Shown in pieces: positions 26,505-39,193 of a stretch of 64,000 nucleotides of DNA (positions are counted from its first letter, which is position 1; each line of letters opens with the position of its first letter). The notes beneath the pieces were generated by a model. That model worked only from the letters and a program-made list of their open reading frames with translations, ran no database searches and was not told the origin of the DNA. Source of the stretch: Ancylostoma caninum. Taxonomy: Eukaryota > Nematoda > Chromadorea > Rhabditida > Ancylostomatidae. The DNA lies in NCBI GenBank assembly GCA_037903475.1, contig JBAJFG010000016.1:62001-126000 (forward strand). Direction: 5' to 3'. Position numbers and translations under genes: made by a program.

Positions 26505-27744
26505 CGGACGGGTCCGGCAGCCACTGCAAATGGGCGCCGGCCGCCGCCACCCTCTGGCGCCCCGGTATTAATGAGCTATAAATCACTCGAGCTTGGAGAA
26601 AGCGAAGAAAAATACAATTTTAGTCCATAGTAGACAGAGTGCAGTGGATATGTTAAGGCTATAAAGCAGGGGACCATTTTCACAACTTTCACGTTTTTTC
26701 ATTTCTGTGATTTTCATGGGGAAAGATTTCTGAATACACAATAAGCGAAGCCAACTCTTCCATTTTCTGCTATAGTACACTGCTTCGCGAATACACAAAT
26801 GGGTGTTATTCTTCTATAGATGGACACAGTACTTCAGTTATCCCATCTGAATAATAAAGCTCATCCAATTCGGGATCCTCAGAAATAATTGAAATCCGTA
26901 TAAATTGTTCCATATCCATTGCGAAGTAGTTCTACCGCTGTCATTTATCTTTCGTGGAGCAGTCCTTTACGGCGGAGTTACTCTCTCCCGGTTTCCCTCA
27001 ACTTTGAAAAAGTGTTTTTCCACTATTACTTACACTATTACTATTACTTACACTTATCGTAGTTTATCTTCGAAAGAGTTTTCCACTATTACTTACACTT
27101 ACACTTATCGTAGTTTATCTTCGAGATTTATGCAAAACGTTGCCGGATGCCTTCCTGGACTACCCCAAGGAGATCACGGGGGACGTTCCAAGCAGTGAAC
27201 CCCAAACACTGCGATACTTAACTCTGGATCTCCAACGGAGTGGAACCAGCGATAGGGACAGATTGCAACCTGCCACTCAAACCACTGAGCCATCCGGGCT
27301 ACTTTTTATGTTGGAGTTTGTTAGATAACTGCAGCAGTCGTAGGCAGCATGTTATGTATTTGCAAAACGGGGGCACAGGGCAGGATTTGATCCCCTGACC
27401 ACCATAACGTCGATCATTCGCTCAACCCACTGAGCTATGCGCGCACGAGGTGCGACATACAAATAGTCTCCAATCTCACTTACACTTGCCCTTATCGTAG
27501 TTTGTCTTAGAAATTTAGGTGAAAAGGAGTTGGGTGGGGCCACTCCTGTGAAGCCTAAGCCTTAGACCCATTCTTAAGCATAGGGTTAGGCTTATCTACC
27601 CAGTCTACTATGGACTAAAATTGTATATTTCTTCGCTTTCTCCCAAGCTCGAGTGATTTATAGCTCATTAATACCGGGGCGCCCGAGGGTGGCGGCGGCC
27701 GGCGCCCGCCGGCGCCCATTTTCAGTGGCTGCCGGACCGGACTG
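26505..27744 (-). mobile_element. TIR element with two tRNA-like modules, copy 2
   Basis: The copy is 1240 bp with TA flanks (26503-26504 and 27745-27746). Its left tip is mutated to CGGACGGGTCCGG. The tRNA-like modules are on the minus strand at 27227-27299 and 27370-27446. The internal block of short TTACTTACACT-type repeats plus ATCGTAGTTTATCTTCGA is duplicated here (27005-27125), so this copy is longer than the others. It is intergenic, between the two Srt genes. Confidence 0.85.
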
Positions 27745-28650
27745 TAGTATTTGGAAGCACGGTTGAAGGGAGAAATCCATCCCATGTTCCCTAGGAAAAG
27801 GACATCATTCTTCTTGATAAAATTTAGGATTTTCTCCGCAATTCAACCGGCTAAACTTTTTCCAGAACATTCATTACCTTTTCGATTCTTTCGACCTTTT
27901 GCCATTGTCAAAGTCCTCGCTACATCGTGCAGGGCAAATACTGGGAACACATTTCTGGATTTGATTCACCGTTCAAAGGCTAAAGCAAAAACAAAAGAAT
28001 CCCTCTACTGCTGAAAGAGGAACAGCTGTAAATGATCCTAGGTTGAATGGATGATTACAACGCAACAAACTTCCTCATTTGTAGGTGACTTGATGTCAAA
28101 TGTTGTTCTTACGTCATAACAGGTGTCTAAGATTTTCCTTCCTCTGTAGTTATACAAAGAAGCAAGCAGTGCTCCGATTAGTTCCATACACCTATAGTTA
28201 ATAGTGGCAGGTGCCTTTCACCGGGTGTTCTCTGTAGTGTTCTCCTCGTCCTGGGCACGGTCCTCCACCATCTGTAGATTTCAATTGTAGCACAGGACCT
28301 AATTAGGCCTATTCACGTTTTCGCAGTGAAAGCTGTTCAATGTATAACACAGCGGTAACTACAAAGTTCAACTTTGATTTGAATAAGCAGTTATTATTAA
28401 AGTTCGAGCAGGTGAAATTTCATATCTTGTTCCTGCATCCAGACAAATTATGATACTTCAATCCAGGAAGTACACAGACTTGCTTGGGGTATATATTACC
28501 GGATGTTTCCTTTCACCTTCTTCAGGCTAGTGCCGTGTAGGAAGACGGTCCATCACTTAGTAACTTGGGATCAGTGATAGCTTGTAACCCAGACTAAATT
28601 GTCTGCTTCATTATGGAACCCGGAAGTACAAGTAATTTATTACTCTCTAA
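27745..28650. other. Intergenic
   Basis: No gene is supported. The 87-residue plus-strand frame at 27751-28014 begins at the transposon edge and shows no motif. Confidence 0.4.
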
Positions 28651-28652
28651 AG

Positions 28653-28680
28653 AGATAATGAAGTAGATAATTTGTTTGCA
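28653..28680 (+). promoter_or_regulatory. Conserved upstream block shared with the first Srt gene (copy B)
   Basis: The block begins AGATAATGAAGTAGATAAT and ends TTGTTTGCA, matching 18372-18399 with four substitutions. It lies about 490 bp before the ATG of Srt gene B. Conservation across a duplication old enough for the introns to have diverged suggests constraint, but two copies cannot prove it. Confidence 0.4.
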
Positions 28681-29165
28681 AACGTCGTTACCATCTTTTG
28701 AATAACTATATATTATCGAGCTTAGTGTGGCTAACTCGTTCTAATGAGGAACAAAGCGAGATTTTTTCTGGATTCTGGACCGTATTTTAACAGCCGTCTA
28801 AATTCTGGATTTTGTAGGAGGCCTCAGAGAGTATTAAAGTGGTAGGCTCTTACTTCACTTACTCACAACCATTCCGGATGTACATATCCGTTGAAGTCCG
28901 CGTATTAATACGCGGAAAACGGTGCAAAACAAATTTCTTCTGATCTTGAGCCAGTACTTACGCATTTGCCACATTTGACATATTTGACTCCAGTTCGTTA
29001 GATAGCATTGATGGAATAAACAGATAAATTCGTACACGGCAAACACCTTGTGTTCCTCATTCCTTTTCGCAACGATTGTAGCTTTATTTTTATAGAATCC
29101 TTGCCGTTTACTACTCCTGGTGCTCTCCAGAGACCTGCCAAGTGCTTCGACTAACTACCTAGGCA

Positions 29166-31751
29166 ATGGACGATATTCTTATTTATGGAGGATTTCCTCC
29201 GAAATACCAGTGCACGTATGTGACATATTGTTACAATCTTACTACCATATTCTCTTTCTTCACTTCAGGAACGAGTCAAGAACTGCGGAGGAGCCCTGCA
29301 TTGCTCTTGGAATATATTGCATTGTTTTCGGTGTTGTGTTTACTGTAAGCTTATTTTTTGTTGTTCCTGGATTTTGGAATACAGCACATTAACCGATGTT
29401 CATGGCACCTAACTTGAAGGGGTGCATATCCTGGGAAGCACTGCAACAAATTGCTGATAGTACTGGTGTAACTCTCCCATTTTATTTTACATGAGTTGAG
29501 CAAAATCCTCTACGAATAACTGAACACACGCCATTTTTGCTTCTAGTCCGATTTATCAGATTTTATAATTACATATGTACATATCTGGTACAGCAGAGTT
29601 CTCAGTCTATGCCCATACACTTCTTCAAAGTGTTTCAGTCACTCTACCTCGTCTGCTTGACAGCTTTAACTCAACGTGACCTCAGAACACTGCCTGTCTA
29701 CAAAATAATGATATTCCTTAGCATATGCGACATTGCCATGCTTATATCAAATTCGATACTTACTGGTTTCTTCTTTATCAAAGGCGTGGTATTCTGCTCT
29801 TTTCCAGTACCCATCTATATCCTAGGATGCCTTACTAACTGTAAGTTCTTGATTTATGTGATTTTGGAATTCACATCTCATATAAAGTGCATAGGTTGCT
29901 GGGGAGCTTCTTGCCTCGGAGGACTCTGCTTAGTTTTCACTCGTCTGGTTGACCTGTGGAGTCGCAGAATCCACGAAATGTTATTCGGCGGCAAGCGAGT
30001 CTTTGCTATGATCCTGCTATGCGTCATATATTCCCTTTTTTTCTTCTTCTTTCCGAGTCCTGGCCTATTCAATGCTAAATACTATTCTTGGATATTTGAT
30101 CCAATGGTTAATGATAAGGAGGAGGTATTTGAGGTGGGTGGTGAACTGATTTCCCATGAAAAATTACTTGCCCTACAAGAATTTCTAATCATTTTGCAGT
30201 GAATCTGAAAATAACTGCTCTGATAGAATTCCTGAGAATAATACTAAGATCTTACGTCTCTTTAACAGGAAGAAAAACATTCTACGAAGAAAATTATAAT
30301 ATCTGTAATGGATTTGCAATGTGTACTAGTAACTCCAAGCAATTGAAGCTTACTCTAATTAATTTCGCGTTCTTATTCTTCATTATGCCTATTAGACCTG
30401 AGCAAGAGCGCATTCGTCTGCTGTGGAAATGGAATGCATGGATTTTTTTTACTAGTACATGTAGCTCAGAATTTCGATTTACTAGTAAAGAACTCCTTCA
30501 TTTTCTTCCTATTTCTAAGTGCGCTAGCTATGACGTACATGCACTCAATCATGGGAACAACCAGCAATAGTACACTTTTGAATTGAGTTTAGGGTGACAG
30601 TTCTTGGATTATCGCTGGCAATAACTTACTAACCGTCACATCTACATTTGCTCTGTATATAGCATTTTTCATATCATTCTTGTACAAATACCATCACACT
30701 TATGCATATCGAATGGCATCTTATGAAAAGCAGGTGGGTCTCACTTACAATGGACCAAGATGGGCACTTTCCTCGGAAAGACGTCCACACTCCACTGCTA
30801 ATAATCTAATTTATACGGAGATATGAGCAGTAAGGATGTTACAATTAATATTTCGCAGATGTTCATTCAAAGCTGTGCCATAAGTGCCGTCAATGTCTCG
30901 TTGGCTCTTATCTACGTATACATGCTATACTTCCCAGTAACAATTGCTGTAACCATTGCTGGACTCATTCTTTGGCAGTTTTCAAGTGGTAAGCGGCTAG
31001 CAATGCAAATCATTTAGTTTTATTTTTGCCTGGACGCAAGGGCTTAGTGCTGTTTTCGGATTATATAACTAAAGGAAATAGCTACACATTCCACCAAAGG
31101 GAAACTTTTCTTATACAAGTATTCAGAAAGAGATAAAGAAGAGATAAAGGGTTTCAGAACTACCTGCGAACTTTCATACGTTCTACTCCTTCCTCTTGGC
31201 CCTTTGCACAGGAAAGAGCGAAAGAATGATTTGGATCTCCTGTTCTTTACATAAACAACTTGATAAACAAATTCAATCTTAACAACTAGTAACTATCCAA
31301 TAACCTGAAAGACTATTCTTTTGCAAAGGCGCCATTTACACTGGTTCTTCCAATCTATTTAGGGGTTGATTGTTGTGTTAATTTCCACACTAAACACCAC
31401 ATCCTGTTTAACGAAAACTAAACGATTAAGGAAATATTGCGAAGCTTCGATGATATGTGAATAGTAAGTAAAGTTTATTTGCCGAGTTATAAAGCTAGTA
31501 TGTACTCTAGGTCTAGATATGTATGCAAATCTTCACTGCGTCCAGGCAAAACGTTGATTTTGTAGGTTTCGACTTCAAAAACTGATTGAGCATTCGCTCC
31601 ATCCTTTTCCTTCTTCTCAAATGTAGCTTTTTCAGCAGGAGCAGTGATAGTTTACTTGGTTATCAACAAGACAGTTCGTCGCAAGGTTCTGCAAACGTTC
31701 TTCAAGAACAAGAAGAAGAAGATCACAACGGTATCAGTGGTTTCTACTTGA
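29166..31751 (+). CDS. Srt-class serpentine chemoreceptor (7TM GPCR), gene B
   Basis: Seven exons: 29166-29215, 29269-29344, 29639-29840, 29895-30133, 30593-30733, 30859-30988 and 31636-31751. The product is 317 residues. The N-terminus MDDILIYGGFPPKYQCT is followed by a glycosylation site, Asn18-Glu-Ser. Diagnostic segments are PVYKIMIFLSICDIAMLI, FIKGVVFCSFPVPIYILGC, CLVFTRLVDLWSRRIHEM, FFFFPSPGLFNAKYYSW, AGNNLLTVTSTFALYIAFF and FIQSCAISAVNVSLALIY. The cytoplasmic tail is Lys-rich (KNKKKKITT). Exons 1 to 6 match gene A in length to the base, and intron phases are identical, so this is a tandem duplicate. It carries no transposon insertion. All splice sites are GT-AG and no disabling lesion is seen. 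Confidence 0.9.
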
Positions 31752-33394
31752 CACTGACCGTAGACATGGAACAGTTCTCAGCGTGTGTTTAGTGAACCGT
31801 ATAAATACCGTCTTTCGTTGTTCTGCCGGAAAAATTATTTGTCTTGGGTGTAACTTGAAATTTTCACGTGGATATTCTTTTCTTTCAATCTGGTTTTGCC
31901 ACTGGAATTCCTCAAGTTCTCATTCCAGACTGTTCTGCAAATGGAGAAGACTTGATGCTGGCGATATAGGAACTTGATGCAAGATGTACATACATACAGA
32001 CAACTTCCGATGGAACAAATCCATGGAAAATATTGCGAGTTATACGAACTTCTGAGAAAATAAAGTGCTTCAGCATTTATTTACGCCTTTGAAAAACATT
32101 CTTCATGTCACCAGCCTTCATCATTCAAATGAGAAGCATTGTTTCCCGAAGCCTTTGCAAAACAGATACTTGTTTGAATCCACTGAACTAACACAGCTTT
32201 AAGAACGAACAGCTCGGCTACCTTCGCAAATTCTCGGAGAAGTTTCTGGATATTTGACCTTCTCGTTCCATCAGTGATGACAGACTTATCACGATTCATC
32301 ACCCAAACATCCGCCGAAGATAAAGTTGAGGGAATCCATATGGAGGAAATTGTACAAAGTGTCCGGAAAACTCCACCGCTGCGTTAGAAATGTAATATGT
32401 GAGAAAGCTTATGAGCCTTTAGGAACCAAAAAAACCACATTAGGAAGTTAATCAGACTTATATTTTATGTTTCTCAAGTAGGAGGAGAGAAAGCTTGGTT
32501 ACCCGGAAGAAAATTTTCAAATCCCAGAACACATGGAAGGAAAAGATAATAGTCACCGGAAGTGGTAAAAGAGAAAAAGGAAAAAAAAAAACTTCACACA
32601 ATTTTGAGGGTAGACCGTACGAACAGAAAACATCCAGCAGTTGGAAGTTCTTACAAAGAAGTGATGCCGCTTGAAGACGGAAAAACGTCTGCTTTCGTAC
32701 ATATGATGTCTCGGAGTTCCAGGATTCTCGTGAATTTCTGACAGTTTTTTTTCGCTGTTCTCTTTTGGACCTTTATTTTAGTTCATCTTTTATCTTTTGA
32801 TCCTCCGGGGCATCCTATTAAAGTGTGCGTGTCTATGCGGTATGGTGTCTCCCGAAGTATTCTTCGATATGCAGCTCCAGTGTCAAAAGATAAATGTTTA
32901 TCAAAAAAAAAATTAGCAAAGAATGGAATTGCACTTACTGAAAACATCAAAATTACCAGCATAATTGATGTCACAAAGTTTAACTAAACAGCCAAGATGA
33001 ACAAAAAAATACCAAGGAGACCTTCCTTTGTACAAAAATAGGCACCCATGAGGTGATAAACAATTGATGCTCACAGCTAGCAAAGCTTGCAGCTCTGCCC
33101 ACAAAACCTCAACTTTTGACGTAAAGAATATAAGGAGCTCTCACAGAAGCCTTCGGCTGCCCATTCCTTACAATCGGAGCGGCGATCTCGACATCCGATG
33201 AGATCCAGTGATGTCTAAATGGAAAACTGGCTCGTATTTGCCCTTAAACACCTTCAAATACAGCTGTTTTCTAGAAAAGTTTACTTGCCAGCTCAGAAAC
33301 ATGACACCGTGCACATGTTTTCGCACAGTTCGACGTTGTAAACTCCTTGTAACCTCGTTTGTCACATAGATGAGGTAAGCAGCCCTTGAGGGTG
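31752..33394. other. Intergenic, convergent 3' flanks
   Basis: Srt gene B ends here on the plus strand and the cysteine-module gene ends on the minus strand. No exon is supported between them. Confidence 0.4.
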
Positions 33395-36300
33395 TCAGTG
33401 CAGTTGATTTGCGGGGTGATTATGCCTGAACTTATAGTAGATGTGATGAATTCGGGAAATAGGCAGAAAGGCAGAGGAATGTTCTGGCTTACAGCATGTA
33501 TTTCTAAAGCAAGTGTGTCCTTCTGGGCACTGATCGCTGATGCATTCTAGAAATAACAAGTTTTTATAACATTTTTTGTACGGATTTGTATGGTTTTTAT
33601 GGATATTTTTCATGGATATCACTGATCCGCAGGTATATGGACGTCTACAGACACATTTTTTGTTCACGTTCATCGACAAAATGGGAAGTTTTCCTAGAAG
33701 CAAAATTATATAGTTCGTCAATATATTTAGCAAACAAAATTTTATTCTGTTAGCCTCCCTGCTATATCCAATTCACTCCTGTAAAGTAGCAAGCCGTATG
33801 CAGAAATATAGAAACGAGGATCAACTAACCTCCTATGGACTCCCCTATAGGACAAATCTGAGTCTGCTCCTGGGTGGTCTCCACAATCGGCTCTGCGGTA
33901 GTTTTCCATTCAGGCCTGGTAAGTGCTTCGTGGGTGGTCGTCACACTCTCTTGAGTTGTCGTTAACGTGGTGCGAACGTCGCCAACTTCCATTTCTTCAT
34001 CGGTTACTTCGTAATCGACATTTTTCGACGTGGTGGTCTTTATGTCTTCCTGGTAATAGCGTTACTTGCATGACGAAATAGCAAATTTTAGAAATTTTTT
34101 AAGAACACCAAAGCAGTAATTTTCCTACATACTTCAGTAGTCTCCATTGATTCCTTGGATTTGAGAACCCTGAAAGAGTTTCGAATGCTCTCGATTTCCG
34201 TCATATCCACTGTGGTCGTCGCGACTGTAGGCGAAGTTCTCTCGTCCTCGTCCTCATCGGAGTCTTCATTGCTGTCGGTTTCTGATGTGGTACTATCAAT
34301 GTCCACGTCAGGTTCGTTGGTGGAATCAACGATCTCCATGATCTCAATGGATTCCGTAGTTGCAGGCTCCGTGGGACCAACAGATGTGGGTGGTAACGGT
34401 GTTGAAGGGGTGAAGGTCTTAGCTCTGATAATATCTGAAAACAATCGGCTAATTGAATATTTTTCTGAACAGATACATTAGTGATATTCGTTTAGTTTAT
34501 GGTGCAAATCAGTACAGTCAGGTCCGGCAGCCACTGCACCCCGGTATTAATGAGCTATAAATCACTCGAGCTTGGGAGAAAGCGAAGAGAAATACTGTTT
34601 TAGTCCACGGTAGACAGAGTGCAGTGGACCTGTTAAGGCTATAAAGCAGAAGACCATTTTCACAACTTTCACGTTTTTTCATTTTTGTGATTTTCATGGG
34701 GAAACATTTCTGAATACACAATAAGCTAAGCCAACTCTTCCATTCTCTGCTATAGTACACTGCTTCGCGAATACAAAAATGGCCGTTATTCTTCTATAGA
34801 TGGACACAGTATTTCAGTTATCCCATCTGAATAATAAAGCTCATCCATTTCGGGATCCTCACATTTATCTTTCGTGGAGCAGTCCTTTACGGCGGAGTTA
34901 CTCTCTCCCGGTTTCCCTCAACTTTGAAAAAGTGGTTTTTCACTATTACTTACACTATTACTATTACTTACACATACACTTATCGTAGTTTATCTTCGAA
35001 ATTTATGCAAAACGTTGCCGGATGCCTTCCTGGACTACCCGAAGGAGATCACGGGGGACGTTCCAAGCAGTGAACCCCAAACACTGCGATACTTAACTCT
35101 GGATCTCCAACGGAGTGGAACCAGCGATAGGGACAGATTGCAATCTGCCACTCAAACCACTGAGCCATCCGGGCTACTTTTTATGTTGGAGTTTGTTAGA
35201 TAACTGCAGCAGTCGTAGGCAGCATACTATATATATTTGCAAAACGGGGCACAGGGCAGGATTCGATCCCCTGACCACCACAACGTCGATCATTCGCTCA
35301 ACCCACTGAGCTATGCGCACACGCGATGCAACGTACAAATAGTGTCCAGTCTTACTTACACTTACACTTATCGTAGTTTATCTTAGAAATTTAGGTGAAA
35401 AGGGAGTTGGGTGGGGCCACTCCTGTGAAGCCTAAGCCTAAGCCTTAAACCTATTCTTAAGCATAGGGTTAGGCCTATCTACCCTGTCTACAATGGACTA
35501 AAATTGTATTTTTCTTCGCTTTCTCCCAAGCTCGAGTGATTTATAGATCATTAATACCGGGGCGCCGGAGGGTGGCGGCGGCCGGCTCCCGCTGGCGCCC
35601 ATTTGCAGTGGCTGCCGGACCGGACTGTAACTGTAACTCATAATTCACAAAAAATTAACTTCACTCACAATTCGTTGTGCTTTCTGGTGATGGCTGATGT
35701 GTAGTTGTGGTTTTGTTGCCTGGAATAAACCCGTTATGGTAAGTTTGTTCACCGCGCTAGGGCTGGCTAGAATAATTCCAATTTTTATAAGGAAGTTCTG
35801 CCAGAGAAGGAGCATGTTTTTTTGCTAACATAGTTAGAAACAAAAACGCTGATAAATCGGGGTAGTCTGAGTTTCAGAAATAAAAGCAGTCATGTTACTC
35901 TTTATGATATCCACAAAATCTCTGCATTGGTGTAGGATTCGTCTAAAAACTTGTTAGTGAATCATCCACCTACCATACGTCACCAGACCATGAAAGTAAA
36001 CATTAGCAATGGAATCCTGTTGAAATTTGCATGAAAAACTTACGGAAAAAACCTCAGGATTTCCTTTTCCTACATTTCTGATCCTTTATTCATGAAATCT
36101 GCTGGTTGATCTCCATCTGGATGTTTTCGTCGTAAGCGCATTTCTTTTCCGTAACTCTGATCCTACTACTTATGGCTCCCTAGTACTCTGCACCGCCTAC
36201 TATGTCTACTCTACTATATTTTCTGATGTATTCAGTACGTGTTTTTTGCACACCATGCTGTATAAACGGAGCTTTTAAGAGTATAAGTGAAGTAGAAAGA

Positions 36301-37116
36301 AAGGACTATTAGGAGCATGCGAGAACAGATTGTATGAATAACCTGTGCTGCAGGTATAACCTACAGATGTATAAAACTTGTAACCTTTTTGTCAATGTTT
36401 TCTTCAGCTGTTCCCTAGGATAAAAAGCAGCTTGCTGGAAACGCCACTAATATAGCCATTTATTCGTGATCCTTTATTTTCTCTACAGAAATCCAGAGGA
36501 AGTCGACCGTGCTACGGACATGTTTGCATTGAAATCATGTTTACATATTTTTGTTTTCTTATTTCTTTTTTTTTTCATCAGCTTATTGAAAATACTCACC
36601 ACAACACAAATCCTCCTCGCACAAGTAGCCGGAAGGGCATAGCTTGGAGACGCACTCACCGATAGCACTCTGCCCATCTCTTAAACCACGTTCGTGATTT
36701 TCTTTCATAATTTTATTATGAAAGAACGGAAAATCCTAAACGGTCATCGACATACTTGCATTTCCCGAATTCCTCAACTTCTGGAGTTCCTGGTAGTTTT
36801 GTGGTAGTAGTAGCTATCCTGTCCCTACCTTGAATTGACTTATAATTTGTTATTTAGTAGTAATGAATCCATAGAAACGTACAGCACTTACAGCAGTAGT
36901 TATTTATACATTCGGAGCCCAAGGGACACAGGCCAGCAAGACATGCTAAGTAAGATAGAATAAGATATCCCTAACTACATAGACAAGGTCATGGCACTCT
37001 GTATGAGGTAACCCACCTCCTATGGATATTTTTCTGGAAGGACAAACATCGAAGTAACGAGAATAAGAAGCAGCAATAAAAGTGTATAGCAAAAGGAATG
37101 TGAAAAATCGTGACAT
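33395..37116 (-). CDS. Secreted protein with three EB-like cysteine modules and Thr-rich mucin-like linkers
   Basis: Eight exons join in phase: 37017-37116, 36892-36945, 36756-36813, 36600-36679, 35669-35719, 34133-34434, 33830-34049 and 33395-33546. The product is about 338 residues. It starts with a signal peptide, MSRFFTFLLLYTFIAASYS. Three modules share the pattern C-x(n)-(S/A)IG-x-C-x4-CP-x-G-x2-C-x4-CC. Examples are CLAGLCPLGSECINNYCC, ECVSKLCPSGYLCEEDLCC and ECISDQCPEGHTCFRNTCC. Between modules 2 and 3 lies a long Thr/Ser/Glu/Asp-rich stretch with an acidic run (EDSDEDEDER), expected to be O-glycosylated. This layout fits nematode EB-module extracellular or cuticle-associated proteins; the exact role is unknown. 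Element copy 3 sits in the intron between exons 5 and 6. A GTAAGC donor inside exon 8, like that of exon 2, leaves an alternative 3' end possible. Confidence 0.75.
34515..35627 (-). mobile_element. TIR element with two tRNA-like modules, copy 3
   Basis: The copy is 1113 bp with TA flanks (34513-34514 and 35628-35629). The left tip reads CAGTCAGGTCCGGCAGCC. About 40 bp of the GC-rich left repeat and about 70 bp of internal DNA near 34860 are missing. The tRNA-like modules are on the minus strand at 35102-35174 and 35246-35320. It is in an intron of the cysteine-module gene. Confidence 0.85.
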
Positions 37117-39193
37117 CGCGTTGAACTGTCTACAAATCGTCGTGCACATGGCTCTTATGTACGTGCAGCTATCTGAAATGGTAATTACTGCAAACAAATA
37201 ATTGTGATTGTTTGTGCAGTAGGCAATGCAGTAGTGTGTTGGATTCGAGCTGGATCTAATCCATACGTCTAAATAGGGTATATAATAGGTTGAGGAAATA
37301 TAATATAAGCGACTTTTTCAGCAAGGACTGAATTCTCTCTAAAGGTGGGAGTTCAACAGCTTAATTCAAGAGGTACTCCTTCTCCTGATTGGTGATCCTT
37401 CCCCTTTCTCACATATGCATAAGCAACAAATGCTCTTTTCAAACTATTTGATACGCTGTGAGTCGAAGCGACGACCCATAAAAATTTTGGCTTCCTTCCA
37501 ATTTTCTGGCATTTTCTCCTCCGAACAAGGTGTGATCCACGGAAACGAATGCAGCCTGACTGTGTCAACTCTGGGCTAACCGACAGTTATATGCGGTACA
37601 CCCACATCGGGAACTGAAAGCGATCTGTGGGTCGACAGTTCAGTCACCCAAGCTCCAGAGAATTATCAAAAAGTGGATTTTTTTTGCAGATTTGGCGAAT
37701 TACGTGGACCTGGTGAGCCCAAAATTTTCTAAGTGCATTGAATGTGGTTCGGTAGAATTACGTAGCTTGATGATCCTCCTTTTTCAAAGCTGTATAATAT
37801 GCTGAGGATGATTCCATGAGCTTGGTCGTTTGCCTTCCGAAAACATTCCAAACAATTTCGCACCCTAAACGTTCCGCATATCAGAGAACGCGCTACAATC
37901 TGCTCTTCAAAATGAGTGCACATATTTCTCAGAGCACTTGAATTGAACACAGCTAAGAAGCATGAAAACAGAAGCAGCGTATAGTTGCTTTTTTCTCATC
38001 CTAATTTGTGTTAGGAGCTTCAGCAAATTCATCAGCTTCTTTTATCAACAATTCATCAACAAATTCACAAACTATCACATAGCTCACGGTTCCTCAAAAG
38101 TTCTACACCTTGCTCAGAGTGTGCTCATTGATTTATCTATTAATTTGTTTATTTATTTATTCATTTATTCATATGCATACAGGATGAAATCAGCTGAGCA
38201 CATCAACATCGCCACTGTGGCATCGTTAACGTCTGATTATTTTGCTTAAACCATGAAAAGCACCTCATTGCATGCAATATAGTCTATAAATTATAATATG
38301 TATTCATTCAAACATTCTCCAAGGTGCACGTGAGAAAAAAGAAACACAAATCCAAGATGGAGCCATACATAACAGACTTTAAGGCTACTTCTCTAACTTC
38401 TATGAAGGTGCAATACTGTCAAACCAGATCCATGTTTCGAATTCAGGATCCGGATTGATATGAGTTTTTGAACCTTTGCTTCTGAAGTCTCTCTCTTCTC
38501 TTACTTTTTGCAGTAATTTGTATTTTCTGGGGCAGTTGAGGCATGTATTCACCGTAACCAAGAGCCACTAAAGCATTCTACCGACATGTAAACCGGGCTG
38601 ACGAAGGAATAGAAAGTTTCATCCGGAATGTTAATGGATTCTATTAGTTCTCTTTCCCCTCTCATGTCAAGCTTGATCGATGAATTTTTCATGATTGAAA
38701 AAGAAGTAATCAAACAAATAAAAAAAGGCAGAAGAAATGTTGCGCATCTTAGCGAATTCTTCTAAAATACGATAAGCATTTCCGGATAAGGAAACAGCAA
38801 CGGGAAGCGGAGGTTGATCGGAGCAAGCAAAACTTTTGGTGTCGATATGTGTAGCAATGCGAGACTCTTCATATGTTGACTATGGCCCTCGATAAGTCGC
38901 GCGGAAACTCCTCCAAACTCTCACACCTCCCGATACAGTCACGCACTCTTAGCAATTGAGACCAAATTCACTTACTCAGCGTCTACGATGGTATGCACTT
39001 GCTTTCCCCTTTTTCAATGAGCCACGCGAGCGCTCATTCTTTTCTGTAGCCGTTGTGTTGCAAAAAAAAAACACTTTTCAAACATTTACTCATGTTCTCT
39101 CAACAACAAGAAATTCATGAGATTTCACGCCTGTAGTACAACCCGGGAGGTGACCCAGAAGAGCTGAGAGCAGCCAGTGTAATTTGCACAGAT
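37117..39193. other. Intergenic
   Basis: This lies upstream of the cysteine-module gene and downstream of the F-box gene, both on the minus strand. It is AT-rich, with an ATTTATTT-type run near 38140. No gene is supported. Confidence 0.4.

Noticed and set aside
30524..30570. Possible extra exon of Srt gene B reading YDVHALNHGNN
   Set aside because: It resembles a family motif, but exon 4 and exon 5 join directly in phase 0 and gene A has no counterpart; adding it creates a stop.
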